A stretch of 64,000 bases of DNA from Agromyces sp. SYSU T00194 (GTDB taxonomy: Bacteria > Actinomycetota > Actinomycetes > Actinomycetales > Microbacteriaceae): positions 372,001 through 436,000 of the forward strand of contig NZ_JBEPJZ010000001.1 of the NCBI RefSeq assembly GCF_040496035.1. The letters run 5' to 3'. Made by a program: the position numbers and the translations under genes. Below the pieces are notes generated by a model. It was not told the origin of the DNA and made no database searches. It saw only the letters and a list, made by a program, of their open reading frames with translations. Below, in pieces: positions 8,546 to 16,587 of the stretch; positions within the stretch are counted from its first letter, which is position 1, and each line of letters starts with the position of its first letter.

Positions 8546-8574
8546 TTGTTTCTTTCTGGCGATGGTGCAATATT
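8546..8574 (+). promoter_or_regulatory. Promoter of the LLM oxidoreductase/PrpD unit
   Basis: TTGTTT (8546-8551), 17-bp spacer, AATATT (8569-8574) about 90 bp before the LLM start codon. The -10 hexamer and the adjoining GCAATATT are the same as in the predicted fgd promoter at 23306-23334. The divergent gap 8435-8666 otherwise holds only the leader of the binding-protein gene. Confidence 0.4.
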
Positions 8575-8666
8575 CTTCTCCGAGAGGACGGGCGTCGCAC
8601 GACCCGTGCGCGTCCGCGACGACGGACGCGCGGACGCGTCCACACCACCAGGGAATCGGAGGAGCG

Positions 8667-9608
8667 ATGACGCCCTCGCAACAGACCGTGGCCGGCATGA
8701 AGCTGGGGCTGGTCCTGCCCAACAAGGGGGCGGGAGCCGGGCCCGAACTCCTGGACGCCGCCGCATCGGCGACCGCCGAGGTCGGCTGGAACTCGCTCTG
8801 GGTGACGGATCACCTGATGGTGCCGCGCGGCGAGGAGGAGGACGAGTACGGCACGATGCTGGAGGCGCTGACCACCATCGCCTGGGTCGGCGGCCGCCAC
8901 CCCGCACTCACCATCGGCACGTCCGTGGTGTCCCCCGCGATGCGCGACGCGCCCCTGCTCGCGAAGGAGCTCGCGACCATCGACGTGCTCCTCGGGGGCC
9001 GCCTGGTCGTGGGCGTCGGCGTGAGCGACAGCGGCGACCTCCAGGAGTACCGCAACATGGGCAAGGAGGATCGCTTCCGCACCCGAGGCGCCTACGTCGA
9101 CGAGACGATCCGACTCTGGCGCCACCTCTGGTCGGGCACTCGGGAGCCGTTCGAGGGCGAGTTCCACACGATCGACGACTTCACCTTCGCCCCGCTCCCC
9201 CTCGCCCGCGAGCAGCTGCCGGTGTGGTGCGGGGGCCGCAGCCGGCGGGCGCTGCGACGCACCGCCGAGCTCTGCGACGGCTACCACGCGGCCCAGACGT
9301 CCCCGGACGACCTGCGGGAGCGGATGCCGCAGCTGGAGGCCGCGTTCGCCCTGACGGGCCGCCCGATGCCGGTCGTCTCGACCCGCGCACGCGTGTACTT
9401 CGACCGCCCCCGTGGCGACGTGTACGCGATCACCGGCTCCCCGGAGGAGATGGCCGCCGATCTCGTCGCGTTCCGGGAGGCGGGCAACGACGAGCTGATC
9501 GTGGTGTTCGACGCCCATGAGCCCGATGCGCTCGCCGCCCAGATCCGGCGCTTCGCCGACGACGTGGTGGCACGGGCCGATGCGGCGATGCTGGACCGGG
9601 CCGGATGA
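8667..9608 (+). CDS. LLM-class (luciferase-like) flavin/F420-dependent oxidoreductase
   Basis: 313 aa. Luciferase-like TIM barrel: MKLGLVLPNKG strand, GWNSLWVTDHLMVP with the family D-H pair, SVVSPAMRDAPLLAKELATID, and GRLVVGVGVSDSGDL. Members use FMNH2 as monooxygenases or F420 as hydride-transfer enzymes; the cofactor is not decided by sequence alone, but the F420-reducing Fgd is encoded in the same island. ATG 8667 is set by a GGAGGAGCG ribosome site; upstream in-frame ATGs have none. The stop overlaps the next start (ATGA), so the two genes are translationally coupled. Substrate unknown. Confidence 0.82.
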   Translation: MTPSQQTVAGMKLGLVLPNKGAGAGPELLDAAASATAEVGWNSLWVTDHLMVPRGEEEDEYGTMLEALTTIAWVGGRHPALTIGTSVVSPAMRDAPLLAKELATIDVLLGGRLVVGVGVSDSGDLQEYRNMGKEDRFRTRGAYVDETIRLWRHLWSGTREPFEGEFHTIDDFTFAPLPLAREQLPVWCGGRSRRALRRTAELCDGYHAAQTSPDDLRERMPQLEAAFALTGRPMPVVSTRARVYFDRPRGDVYAITGSPEEMAADLVAFREAGNDELIVVFDAHEPDALAAQIRRFADDVVARADAAMLDRAG

Positions 9609-10894
9609 CGCCTCCCTCACCCGAGCGTGCGCTCGCCGACTTCGCGGCGACGCCCGCCGCACTGCCGCCCGCCGTGCGCGCCAGGGCGGAGGACCTCCTG
9701 ATCGACGCACTCGCCTGCGCCGTCGCAGGGCGGCACGCGCCCGGGCGCGACGGGTTCGACGCCGCCGTCCGCAGCCTGACGGGTGCGGGCGACGGCCTCG
9801 TGGTGGGCGACCGGCGGGCGGCGCCGGCGGGCGCGGCCATGCTCGACGCGTGGCAGGCGACGGCGCTCACGATGTGCGACGTCTACCGCCCGAGGCTCTG
9901 CCACGTCACGCCGCCCGTGCTCGGCGCCGTGCTCGCCGCCGCGGGGGACGCGACGCCGATGCGCGAGGTGGTCTCGGCATTCGCGATCGGTGCAGAGGTC
10001 ACCGTGCGACTGTGCGACGCCCTGCCCGCGGAGGCCTTCGACGGCCGCCGATGGCACGCGCCCGGGGTCGTCGGTCCGTACGGCGCGGCCGCCGCGGCCG
10101 GGGCGCTCCTCGGGCTCGACCCCGAGGCCATGACCCAGGCGTTCGGCGGTGCGGGCCTGCACTCCGGCGGATCCTTCGCGACCCTCGGCAGCCCCGGGGT
10201 CAAGCTGACCCAGGCGCGCGCGTCGGCCGCCGGCCTGACCGCTGCCGAGCTCGCCCGTGCCGGCCACGGCGGCGGCGCGCACGCGCTCACCGCCCCGGCC
10301 GGCGGACTCTACGCGGCGTTCGGCTCGGGAACCGCCGCCGCCGATCCCCGCGACCGGCTCGGCGAGCACTGGTCGCTCGACCGCCTCGCACTGCGACGGT
10401 GGCCCGCGTCGAGCTCGCTGCAGTCGCTCATCGAGGCCGCGACCGGCGCGTCCGACGCGAGCGCGCACCCCCGCCTGGAGGTCGAGCTGCCGGAGCAGGG
10501 CCACGCCCTCTGCGCCGAGATGGGCTGGGACGACTCGCTGTCGGCGATGCAGTCGGCGAGGTGGATCGCCGCCGTGTCCTGGCTCGACCGGTCGTTCTGG
10601 GTCGAGCAGACCTCGTCGGCCCGACGCGACGACGAGCGGGTCGCCGCCCTCGCCCGCACCGTCGAGGTACGACTCGACCCCGACCTCCCCCAGGGCGGCG
10701 TGCGCCTGCGCTCGGCCGGGAAGGTCGTGGCGGAGATCGACGTCCCGCTGGGCGCCCCGCAACGTCCGCTCCGGCGCGAGGACGTGCGCGGCAAGCTCGA
10801 CCGCGCCGCCGGCCCGGACGCCGCGGCGGGCATCGTCGCAGCGGTCACGGGCGACGGCGACGTCGGCGCGCTCGCGGCGCTGCTCGCCGGCTGA
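9605..10894 (+). CDS. MmgE/PrpD-family protein (2-methylcitrate dehydratase-like)
   Basis: 429 aa. All-helical N-terminal domain with the family pattern (LIDALACAVAGRHAPG, about residues 32-47; GVVGPYGAAAAAGALLGLDPEAM, about 158-180) and a smaller C-terminal domain. Relatives dehydrate 2-methylcitrate or related hydroxy-tricarboxylic acids, or act on unknown hydroxy acids (iminodisuccinate epimerase also has this fold). No prpC or prpB homologue lies nearby, so a methylcitrate cycle role is unlikely; it more likely acts on an intermediate of the island's pathway. Translationally coupled to the LLM gene. Confidence 0.78.
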   Translation: MTPPSPERALADFAATPAALPPAVRARAEDLLIDALACAVAGRHAPGRDGFDAAVRSLTGAGDGLVVGDRRAAPAGAAMLDAWQATALTMCDVYRPRLCHVTPPVLGAVLAAAGDATPMREVVSAFAIGAEVTVRLCDALPAEAFDGRRWHAPGVVGPYGAAAAAGALLGLDPEAMTQAFGGAGLHSGGSFATLGSPGVKLTQARASAAGLTAAELARAGHGGGAHALTAPAGGLYAAFGSGTAAADPRDRLGEHWSLDRLALRRWPASSSLQSLIEAATGASDASAHPRLEVELPEQGHALCAEMGWDDSLSAMQSARWIAAVSWLDRSFWVEQTSSARRDDERVAALARTVEVRLDPDLPQGGVRLRSAGKVVAEIDVPLGAPQRPLRREDVRGKLDRAAGPDAAAGIVAAVTGDGDVGALAALLAG

Positions 10895-10939
10895 GACCGG
10901 CTCGCGCGCGGCATCCGCTCGCCCGCCGCCCGGTGGCGG

Positions 10940-11551
10940 TCAGGCCGGCATCCGGCCCTCGACGACCACCCGGCCGCCCGCGCGCACGAGGCGCCCGTCC
11001 CAGCGCACGGTGGCCTCCGAGTGGAGGCCGAACTGGTCGAGGGTGCGGGTGACGAGGTGGTCGACCACGTCCTCGACCGACTCCGGGGCGTTGTAGAAGG
11101 CGGGCACGGGCGGCATGATGCACACCCCGAGGCGGGCGAGCTTGAGCATGTTCTCGAGGTGGATCGCGCTGAGCGGCGCCTCGCGCACCATGAGCACGAG
11201 CGTCCGCCGCTCCTTCAGCACCACGTCGGCCGCGCGGCCCACGAGGTCGTCCGCGAGCCCGGAGGCGATCGACGCGAGGGTCTTCATGGAGCAGGGCGCC
11301 ACGACCATGCCCTCGGTGGCGAACGACCCGCTGGAGACGACTGCGCTCTGCTCGGAGTGGCCGTGCGCGACATCGGCCAGTGCCCGGACCTCCGCGACCG
11401 AGTAGCCGGTCTCGTGCTCGATGGTCTTGGCGCCCCACTTCGAGATGATGAGGTGCCGCTCGACGTCGAACTCCGCGAGCCGTTCCAGCATGCGGATGCC
11501 GAACACGGCCCCCGTGGCCCCGGTGATCGCGACGACGATGCGGCGGGTCAT
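10940..11551 (-). CDS. ubiX: UbiX-like flavin prenyltransferase
   Basis: 203 aa. It joins a dimethylallyl group to FMN to make prenyl-FMN, the cofactor of UbiD decarboxylases. Visible are RRIVVAITGATGAVFGIRM (nucleotide-binding start), SSGSFATEGMVVAPCSMKTLASIASG (spans about residues 84-109 and includes the family's Ser and Pro-Cys-Ser region), and VLMVREAPLSAIHLENML, the Arg-Glu-x-Pro-Leu motif. ATG 11551 overlaps the stop of the split-barrel gene (ATGA). Its presence beside a UbiD gene argues that the decarboxylase here is a functional prenyl-FMN enzyme. Confidence 0.93.
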   Translation of the reverse strand: MTRRIVVAITGATGAVFGIRMLERLAEFDVERHLIISKWGAKTIEHETGYSVAEVRALADVAHGHSEQSAVVSSGSFATEGMVVAPCSMKTLASIASGLADDLVGRAADVVLKERRTLVLMVREAPLSAIHLENMLKLARLGVCIMPPVPAFYNAPESVEDVVDHLVTRTLDQFGLHSEATVRWDGRLVRAGGRVVVEGRMPA

Positions 11552-12033
11552 CGCTCCGCCGCCGTCCGGAGCACGTCCAGCTGCCCGCTCCAGCGCTCGA
11601 GCACGGGCGCCGGGTCGGCGAGCTCGTACCCGATCCCGTGCGTGACGCGCGCGTACCCGACCTCGTCGCGCTCGACGTCCGCGACCTCGCCGCGGAGCAC
11701 CATGCGCGACATGCGCTCGGCGGCCGCGTCGTGCACGCGACGCAGGGCCAGGCGCACCCGCACCAGGCCGCCGTCGGCGTCGGCGACGAGGAGCCCGCGA
11801 CCGGATGCCTCGAGGGCGGCGGCCGTGCGGCCGCCGGCGTGGAGCATCAGCATCACCACCCGCCCCCCGTCGACGACGAGGATCTCGCCCGCACTGAGCA
11901 GGGCCGGCCTCGGCCAGCCGTCCGCTCCCGGCGCGATGACGAGGCACGTCTCGCCCGGCTCGCGCGCCGGGTCGCTGCCGTCGTACCGGCGCGCGAGGGT
12001 CGCCGGCACCACCAGATCAGATTCGGTCCGCAT
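11548..12033 (-). CDS. Small protein of possible FMN/F420 split-barrel fold
   Basis: 161 aa. I do not recognise a named family with certainty. The pattern of short beta strands (GETCLVIAPG, ALLSAGEILVVDGGRVVMLML, GRGLLVADADGGLVRVRLALRRV) with a helix before the last strands resembles pyridoxamine-phosphate-oxidase-like split barrels, many of which bind FMN or F420. ATG 12033 is preceded at the right spacing by GGAGG; the upstream GTG 12039 is too close to it. Translationally coupled to ubiX by a 4-bp overlap, so it probably works with prenyl-FMN formation or in the same pathway. Confidence 0.6.
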   Translation of the reverse strand: MRTESDLVVPATLARRYDGSDPAREPGETCLVIAPGADGWPRPALLSAGEILVVDGGRVVMLMLHAGGRTAAALEASGRGLLVADADGGLVRVRLALRRVHDAAAERMSRMVLRGEVADVERDEVGYARVTHGIGYELADPAPVLERWSGQLDVLRTAAER

Positions 12034-12139
12034 TGACACGCCTCCAGCCTATCCAAGTGAAGCAATTGTCGTTGTACTCTCGACGTGTACATGGCACGGT
12101 CTTTGCACTCGGTGGCCGTGCGAGAGAGGAACGACCAGC

Positions 12140-13033
12140 ATGGACGAGTCCGACGTCCTCACGACGGTACGGCGGAAGTACGACGAGCTGACCCATTCGC
12201 AGAAGCGCATCGCGGAGGCCGTCGTCGAGGATCCCGAGTTCGTCGCCTTCGCGACGGTGGACAAGCTCGCCGACCGGCTCGCGGTCGCACCCTCCACGGT
12301 CGTGCGCTTCGCCTACAAGATCGGGTTCAGCGGCTACCCCGACCTGCAGGAGCGCGTCCGCAAGGTCGTGCGCGGGCAGATGCGCGGCGCCGTCGGCGAG
12401 GGGGCCGACCAGCCGACGGGCGTCGAGCACCTCGCACCCGGCCAGGCGACCTCGCTCAGCCACGACCTCGACAACCTGCGCAAGACCATCGCCGGGCTCG
12501 ACGCCGACGTGCTCACGGCGGCGGTGGACGCCATCGTCTCCGCGCGCCGGGTGTTCCTGGTCGGCGGCTACGCCTCGGGCGCCCTGGCCGCCTACGCGGC
12601 GCTCACCCTCGAGCGCGTGCGCGACGAGGTCTTCCTGCTCGAGAATCCCGGCGGCCCGCACATGCCGCTGCTCTTCCATGCGGGCCCCGACGACGTCCTC
12701 ATCGCGGTGGGGTTCGCGCCCTACAGCACGGCCACCGTCGAGGCGATCGAGCTCGCGAAACGTCGTTCGCTGCACGTGATCGGCATCACCGACACCCCGA
12801 TCTCCCCGGTCGGCCAGCGGGTCGACACCGTGATCGCCTCCCGGGTGTCGGGCGTCGCCGCGCAGAACTCGCTGGTCGCGCCGCTGGCGATCGTGAACGT
12901 CCTGCTGAACGACGCGACCGCACGCATCGAGGACGCGGTGCCCCGGTACGAGTCCATCGTGGGGACCCTCGGGGGCTGGGGCAGGTTCGTGCTGAACGAC
13001 GCGGGCAGCGGCGAGGACTCGGCCGAGCAGTAG
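12140..13033 (+). CDS. RpiR-family transcriptional regulator (HTH + SIS domain)
   Basis: 297 aa. The N-terminal HTH_6 domain (residues about 1-80) contains LADRLAVAPSTVVRFAYKIGFSGYPDLQ split across the recognition helix; the C-terminal SIS domain (about 120-250) begins ARRVFLVGGYASGALAAYAA. The family senses phosphosugars or other metabolites and controls adjacent catabolic genes. GAGAGAGG precedes ATG 12140. The upstream gap 12034-12139 carries direct TGTAC repeats at 12073 and 12086. It sits inside the island between ubiX and the CoA operon and is the only transcription factor seen there, so it is the likely pathway regulator. Confidence 0.9.
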   Translation: MDESDVLTTVRRKYDELTHSQKRIAEAVVEDPEFVAFATVDKLADRLAVAPSTVVRFAYKIGFSGYPDLQERVRKVVRGQMRGAVGEGADQPTGVEHLAPGQATSLSHDLDNLRKTIAGLDADVLTAAVDAIVSARRVFLVGGYASGALAAYAALTLERVRDEVFLLENPGGPHMPLLFHAGPDDVLIAVGFAPYSTATVEAIELAKRRSLHVIGITDTPISPVGQRVDTVIASRVSGVAAQNSLVAPLAIVNVLLNDATARIEDAVPRYESIVGTLGGWGRFVLNDAGSGEDSAEQ

Positions 13034-13041
13034 GCGGCCGT

Positions 13042-14274
13042 TCACGAGGCGGCCGACCGCCGGAGCATCGTCAGCACGAGCACCCCGACCAGCACGAGCG
13101 CCCCGGTCGCCCCGACCGCCGCGGTCGGGCCCAGCGCGTCGGCCAGCGCACCGTCGAGCAGCGCCCCCAGCGGTCGCGAGCCCACGAACGCCATGCTCCA
13201 GAGCGCGAGCACCCGGCCCCGCACCTCATCGTCCACCTCGTCCTGGATGCCCGCGACGACGTCGGAGTTGCCGAGCAGGAACCCGACGCCGGCGACCGCG
13301 AAGAGCACCAGGACCGCCCCCATGGCCGCTGCGGCGGTGGCCCCGACGACCGCCACTCCCGCGAAGGCCGCACCCACGAGCACGAGCGCGACGAGCGACG
13401 TGCGGTCGGGACCGAGTGCGTCGCGGAGGCGCCCGACGAAGGGCGACACCAGCACCGCGCCCGCCCCGAACGCCGCCACGAACCAGCCCGCGCGGGCGGT
13501 GCCGGCGTCGAACGCGTCGGCGAGCGCCGGACCCAGGGTGATCGCGGGGTCCGTCGCGATGCCCACGAGCACGCCGGCGCCGAGCAGCCGGCCGATCCTG
13601 GGCCGCCGGCGCACCACGCGGATGCCGCCGAGGATGCCGCCGCGGCGTCCCGCCGCGGCGCTGCGCGGCACGTGCACGAACCCCAGCAGCAGCGCCGCGA
13701 ACAGCAGGAAGGACGTGGCGTTCACCGCGAACGCCGGCCCCGCACCGGCCAGCGCGACGACCGCAGCGCCGAGCACGGGGCCGATCACCCGCGCGAGGCT
13801 GTAGGTCATCGAGACCAGCGCCGTCGCCTGGGCGATGTCGCGGCGCTCGACGATCGCGGGCACGAGCGACTGCAGCGCCGGGTTGTTGACGGCGCGCCCG
13901 ATGCCGAGTGCGAACGCCACCGCGAGGATCGCGGGCACCGTCGCCGCGCCGGCGAACGCGAGCGCGGCCAGTACCGCGGCGGCGACGCCCTGGGCGGCGT
14001 TCGCGGCGACCAGCAGGCGGCGGCGGTCGAACCGGTCGGCGAGGTCGCCGCCCAGCGGTGCGAACGCGATGGTCGTGCCGTGCGCGCACACCGCGAGCAC
14101 GGCGACGAGCGTGGCCGATCCGGTGGCCTGGAAGATGACGATCGCGGCGGCGATGTCCTGGAACCACGTGCCGACGTTCGATGCCGCCGCACCGGCCAGG
14201 AACGCCCGGAAGGCGGGCAGCCGCAGCACCCGGCGGGTCGCACCTCCCCGCGCGTCCGCGGGGTCGTCCGTCAC
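13042..14274 (-). CDS. MFS transporter (enterobactin-exporter/MFS_3 type)
   Basis: 410 aa with about 12 hydrophobic segments and the loop motif GGDLADRFDRRRLLVAAN (about residues 65-82), typical of the MFS_3 group of exporters. GTG 14274 overlaps the stop of the OB-fold gene by 4 bp (GTGA), making it the last gene of the CoA operon; it ends 8 bp from the convergent RpiR gene. It may export a toxic intermediate or take up substrate; direction is not decided by sequence. Confidence 0.82.
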   Translation of the reverse strand: MTDDPADARGGATRRVLRLPAFRAFLAGAAASNVGTWFQDIAAAIVIFQATGSATLVAVLAVCAHGTTIAFAPLGGDLADRFDRRRLLVAANAAQGVAAAVLAALAFAGAATVPAILAVAFALGIGRAVNNPALQSLVPAIVERRDIAQATALVSMTYSLARVIGPVLGAAVVALAGAGPAFAVNATSFLLFAALLLGFVHVPRSAAAGRRGGILGGIRVVRRRPRIGRLLGAGVLVGIATDPAITLGPALADAFDAGTARAGWFVAAFGAGAVLVSPFVGRLRDALGPDRTSLVALVLVGAAFAGVAVVGATAAAAMGAVLVLFAVAGVGFLLGNSDVVAGIQDEVDDEVRGRVLALWSMAFVGSRPLGALLDGALADALGPTAAVGATGALVLVGVLVLTMLRRSAAS

Positions 14275-14675
14275 GTGCCGACGATCCGGAAGCGCGGGAT
14301 CGCGACGCCGGACTCCTCCTCGAACGCGACGTGGACGCGGCTGCCGACCGGCACGTGGGTCTCGGAGAGCGGCGTGACGTTGCTGAGCATCCGGGGCCCC
14401 TCGTCGAGCTGGACCAGCACGACGTTGTACGGGAGGCGGTCTGCCCACGCCGGGTGGTACCGCTGGTGGAAGACGAGCGTGCTCAGCACCTCGCCGTCGC
14501 CCGAGAGCGGGGTCCAGGTGCACTCCTCGGCGAGGCAGCGCGGACACCACGGCGCGATCGGGTAGCGGAGCAGGCCGCAGCGGTCGCAGGCCTGCACCCG
14601 CAGTTCGCCCGCGGCGCAGCCCTCCCAGAAGGGCGCGTTCGCCTCAGTGACGTTGGGCAGCACCGGCTCGCTCAT
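14271..14675 (-). CDS. Zinc-ribbon/OB-fold (DUF35) acyl-CoA-binding partner protein
   Basis: 134 aa. Rubredoxin-like zinc ribbon with Cys30-x2-Cys33 and Cys44-x2-Cys47, followed by an OB-fold (GEVLSTLVFHQRYHPAWAD, PYNVVLVQLDEGPRML). Such DUF35 proteins form complexes with thiolase-fold enzymes: BbsA with BbsB in toluene degradation, and the DUF35 domain of ChsH2 with the aldolase Ltp2 in cholesterol side-chain degradation. It overlaps the thiolase-like gene by 4 bp and is almost certainly its partner subunit. Confidence 0.9.
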   Translation of the reverse strand: MSEPVLPNVTEANAPFWEGCAAGELRVQACDRCGLLRYPIAPWCPRCLAEECTWTPLSGDGEVLSTLVFHQRYHPAWADRLPYNVVLVQLDEGPRMLSNVTPLSETHVPVGSRVHVAFEEESGVAIPRFRIVGT

Positions 14676-15817
14676 CGGTCCGCCCCCAGCACCAGCGCCG
14701 CCGACGTGTTCAGCGTCATGCCGCGCCCGGTCACGAGCGCGACCTCCGCGCCCTCGACCTGCCGCGCACCGAGGCCGCCGCGCAACTGCCGCACGCCCTC
14801 GACGACGTGGAGCCAGCCCTGCATGTACGACTCCGACAGGTTCCCGCCTGAGGTGTTCACGGGCAACTCCCCTCCGATCGCGATCCGTTCACCGCCCTCG
14901 ACGAACGGGCCGGCCTCGCCGACCCCCACGAACCCCGCGTGCTCCAACCAGAGCAGGACCGAGATCGTGAAGTTGTCGTAGAGCTCGGCGACGTCGATGT
15001 CCCCGGGGCCCACGCCCGCCATGCGGTAGGCGTCGAAGATCGCCTCGCGCTGGTGGGGCATGTACCACCAGTCCTCCTTGTCGAGCTTCTGCAGGCTGTG
15101 CGCCTGCCCCATGCCCATGATCGTCACGGGCGCCGTGCCGTTATCGCGTGCACGCTCGGGGCTCGTGACGATCACCGCGACGCCGCCGTCCGTGATGAGG
15201 CAGCAGTCCAGCAGGTGGAGCGGGTCGACGATCATGCGCGACGCCTGGTGGTCCTCGATGGAGTACGGCGTGCGCATCACCGCCCCGGGGTTCAGGGCCG
15301 CGTGGCGACGCGTGGACACCCCGACCCAGCCGAGCTGCTCGCTCGTGGTGCCGTAGAGCGCCATGTGCCGGCTCGCGGCGATCGCGCTGTTCGCCGCGTT
15401 GCCGAACATGCCCCAGATGCCCCACGAGTCGTCTCCGCCGGCGGCGGCGCCGAAGCGGCTGCCGCCGGTCTTCGCCGCGTCGCCGAAGACGCATGCGACC
15501 GTGGTGGCCATCCCGGCGTCGATCGCGAGGGCGGCCTGCTGGACGAGCGTGCCGACCGTCGCGCCGCCCATCGAGATGCTCCAGGCGATCCGTGGGTTCA
15601 ACCCGAGCAGCTCCCCCAGGGCGAGGTAGTGCCGAGCCCCCTCGGGCGAGGTCGTGCCGGGCATCGTGATGAGGCCGTCGACCTCGTCCTTGGCGATGCC
15701 CGCGTCGGCCAGGGCGTCCTCGAACGCCTCCTTCGCGAGCGAGTTCGCCGTCGACCCGGGGAAGGTCCCCATGCGACTCGATCCCACTCCCGTGATCGCG
15801 GCGCGGCTCCAGGCCAT
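14672..15817 (-). CDS. Thiolase-fold protein lacking the nucleophilic Cys; probable Ltp2-like retro-aldolase
   Basis: 381 aa, SCP2-thiolase superfamily. Where thiolases carry the nucleophilic cysteine (N-x-x-C-x-S-G), this protein reads SISMGGA, placing Met83 at that position, so it should not act as a claisen thiolase. The C-terminal half has LYDNFTISVLLWLE (Tyr280), GELPVNTSGGNLSES and Tyr331. The actinobacterial steroid aldolase Ltp2 is thought to use two tyrosines about 50 residues apart; the spacing here is 51. With the DUF35 partner it is best read as a retro-aldolase cleaving a tertiary 3-hydroxyacyl-CoA to a ketone or aldehyde plus a shorter acyl-CoA. GGAAGGAG precedes ATG 15817. Alternative: an unusual thiolase or inactive partner. 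Confidence 0.8.
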   Translation of the reverse strand: MAWSRAAITGVGSSRMGTFPGSTANSLAKEAFEDALADAGIAKDEVDGLITMPGTTSPEGARHYLALGELLGLNPRIAWSISMGGATVGTLVQQAALAIDAGMATTVACVFGDAAKTGGSRFGAAAGGDDSWGIWGMFGNAANSAIAASRHMALYGTTSEQLGWVGVSTRRHAALNPGAVMRTPYSIEDHQASRMIVDPLHLLDCCLITDGGVAVIVTSPERARDNGTAPVTIMGMGQAHSLQKLDKEDWWYMPHQREAIFDAYRMAGVGPGDIDVAELYDNFTISVLLWLEHAGFVGVGEAGPFVEGGERIAIGGELPVNTSGGNLSESYMQGWLHVVEGVRQLRGGLGARQVEGAEVALVTGRGMTLNTSAALVLGADR

Positions 15818-15834
15818 GCGCGCTCCTTCCTCTC

Positions 15835-16587
15835 CTAGCGTCCTTCGAATGCGGGCGGTCGACGTTCCCGGAACGCGGCCCGGCCCTCGGCCCGGTCGCG
15901 CGTCTCGGCCAGCTCCGCCCAGAGCGCGCGCTCGAGCGCGAACCCGTCTGCGTGCTCCGACGCCGCGCGCGCCGCGCGCTTGGCGGCGCGCAACGACAGC
16001 GGCGCCGCCTCGGCCACGCGCCCGGCGAGCGCACGCGCCCGCTCCCCGAGCTCCTCGGGCTCGACGACCTCGCTCACCAGGCCCCAGCGGCCTGCGGCCT
16101 CGGCGTCCAGCGGCAGGCCCGTGTACAGCAGGTGCGCCGCGATCGCCGCGGGCAGCGCCCCGAACACCCGCTGGGTGCCGCCGCTGCCCGGGAGGGACCC
16201 GATGCGCAGTTCCGGCAGCAGGAACGTCGCCGCGCTGCTGCACAGTCGCAGGTCCGCGGCGAGCGCGAGCTCGAAGCCGCCGCCGGCCGCGGGCCCGTTC
16301 ACCGCGGCGACGACCGGACGGGTGCACGTGGCGACGGGTTCCGCGAGGGGCCGCGTCGCGAGTTCCGGGGGCACCGGGCCGCCGCGCAGGTCCGTGCCGG
16401 CGCAGAACGCGGTGCCGGCGCCGGTGAGGACCACCACGCGCACGGCGTCGTCCGCGTCCACCGCGGCGAACGCCTCGACGAGGGCGAGCCGCGCGTGGGC
16501 GTCGAGCGCGTTGCGGCGCTCGGGCCGGTTCAGGGTCACGGTCGCGACCGCGCCGTCCACCTCGAGGAGGATCGGATCGGCGCTCAT
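15835..16587 (-). CDS. Enoyl-CoA hydratase/isomerase family protein
   Basis: 250 aa crotonase fold. The oxyanion-hole segments are GTAFCAGTDLRGG (about residues 56-68) and [19 protein letters not shown] (about 95-113). The first catalytic Glu of classical hydratases would lie after the second Gly segment; PELRIGSLPGSGGTQR retains one Glu (of PEL) and the Gly-rich loop, so hydratase activity is plausible but isomerase or other crotonase chemistry is not excluded. ATG 16587 overlaps the CoA-transferase stop. Expected to hydrate an unsaturated acyl-CoA to the 3-hydroxy compound cleaved by the downstream aldolase-like complex. Confidence 0.88.
   Translation of the reverse strand: MSADPILLEVDGAVATVTLNRPERRNALDAHARLALVEAFAAVDADDAVRVVVLTGAGTAFCAGTDLRGGPVPPELATRPLAEPVATCTRPVVAAVNGPAAGGGFELALAADLRLCSSAATFLLPELRIGSLPGSGGTQRVFGALPAAIAAHLLYTGLPLDAEAAGRWGLVSEVVEPEELGERARALAGRVAEAAPLSLRAAKRAARAASEHADGFALERALWAELAETRDRAEGRAAFRERRPPAFEGR

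Noticed and set aside
14672..15817. Annotation as acetyl-CoA acetyltransferase (thiolase)
   Set aside because: The nucleophilic Cys is replaced by Met83 and the C-terminal active-site Cys motif is missing, so ordinary thiolase activity is unlikely.
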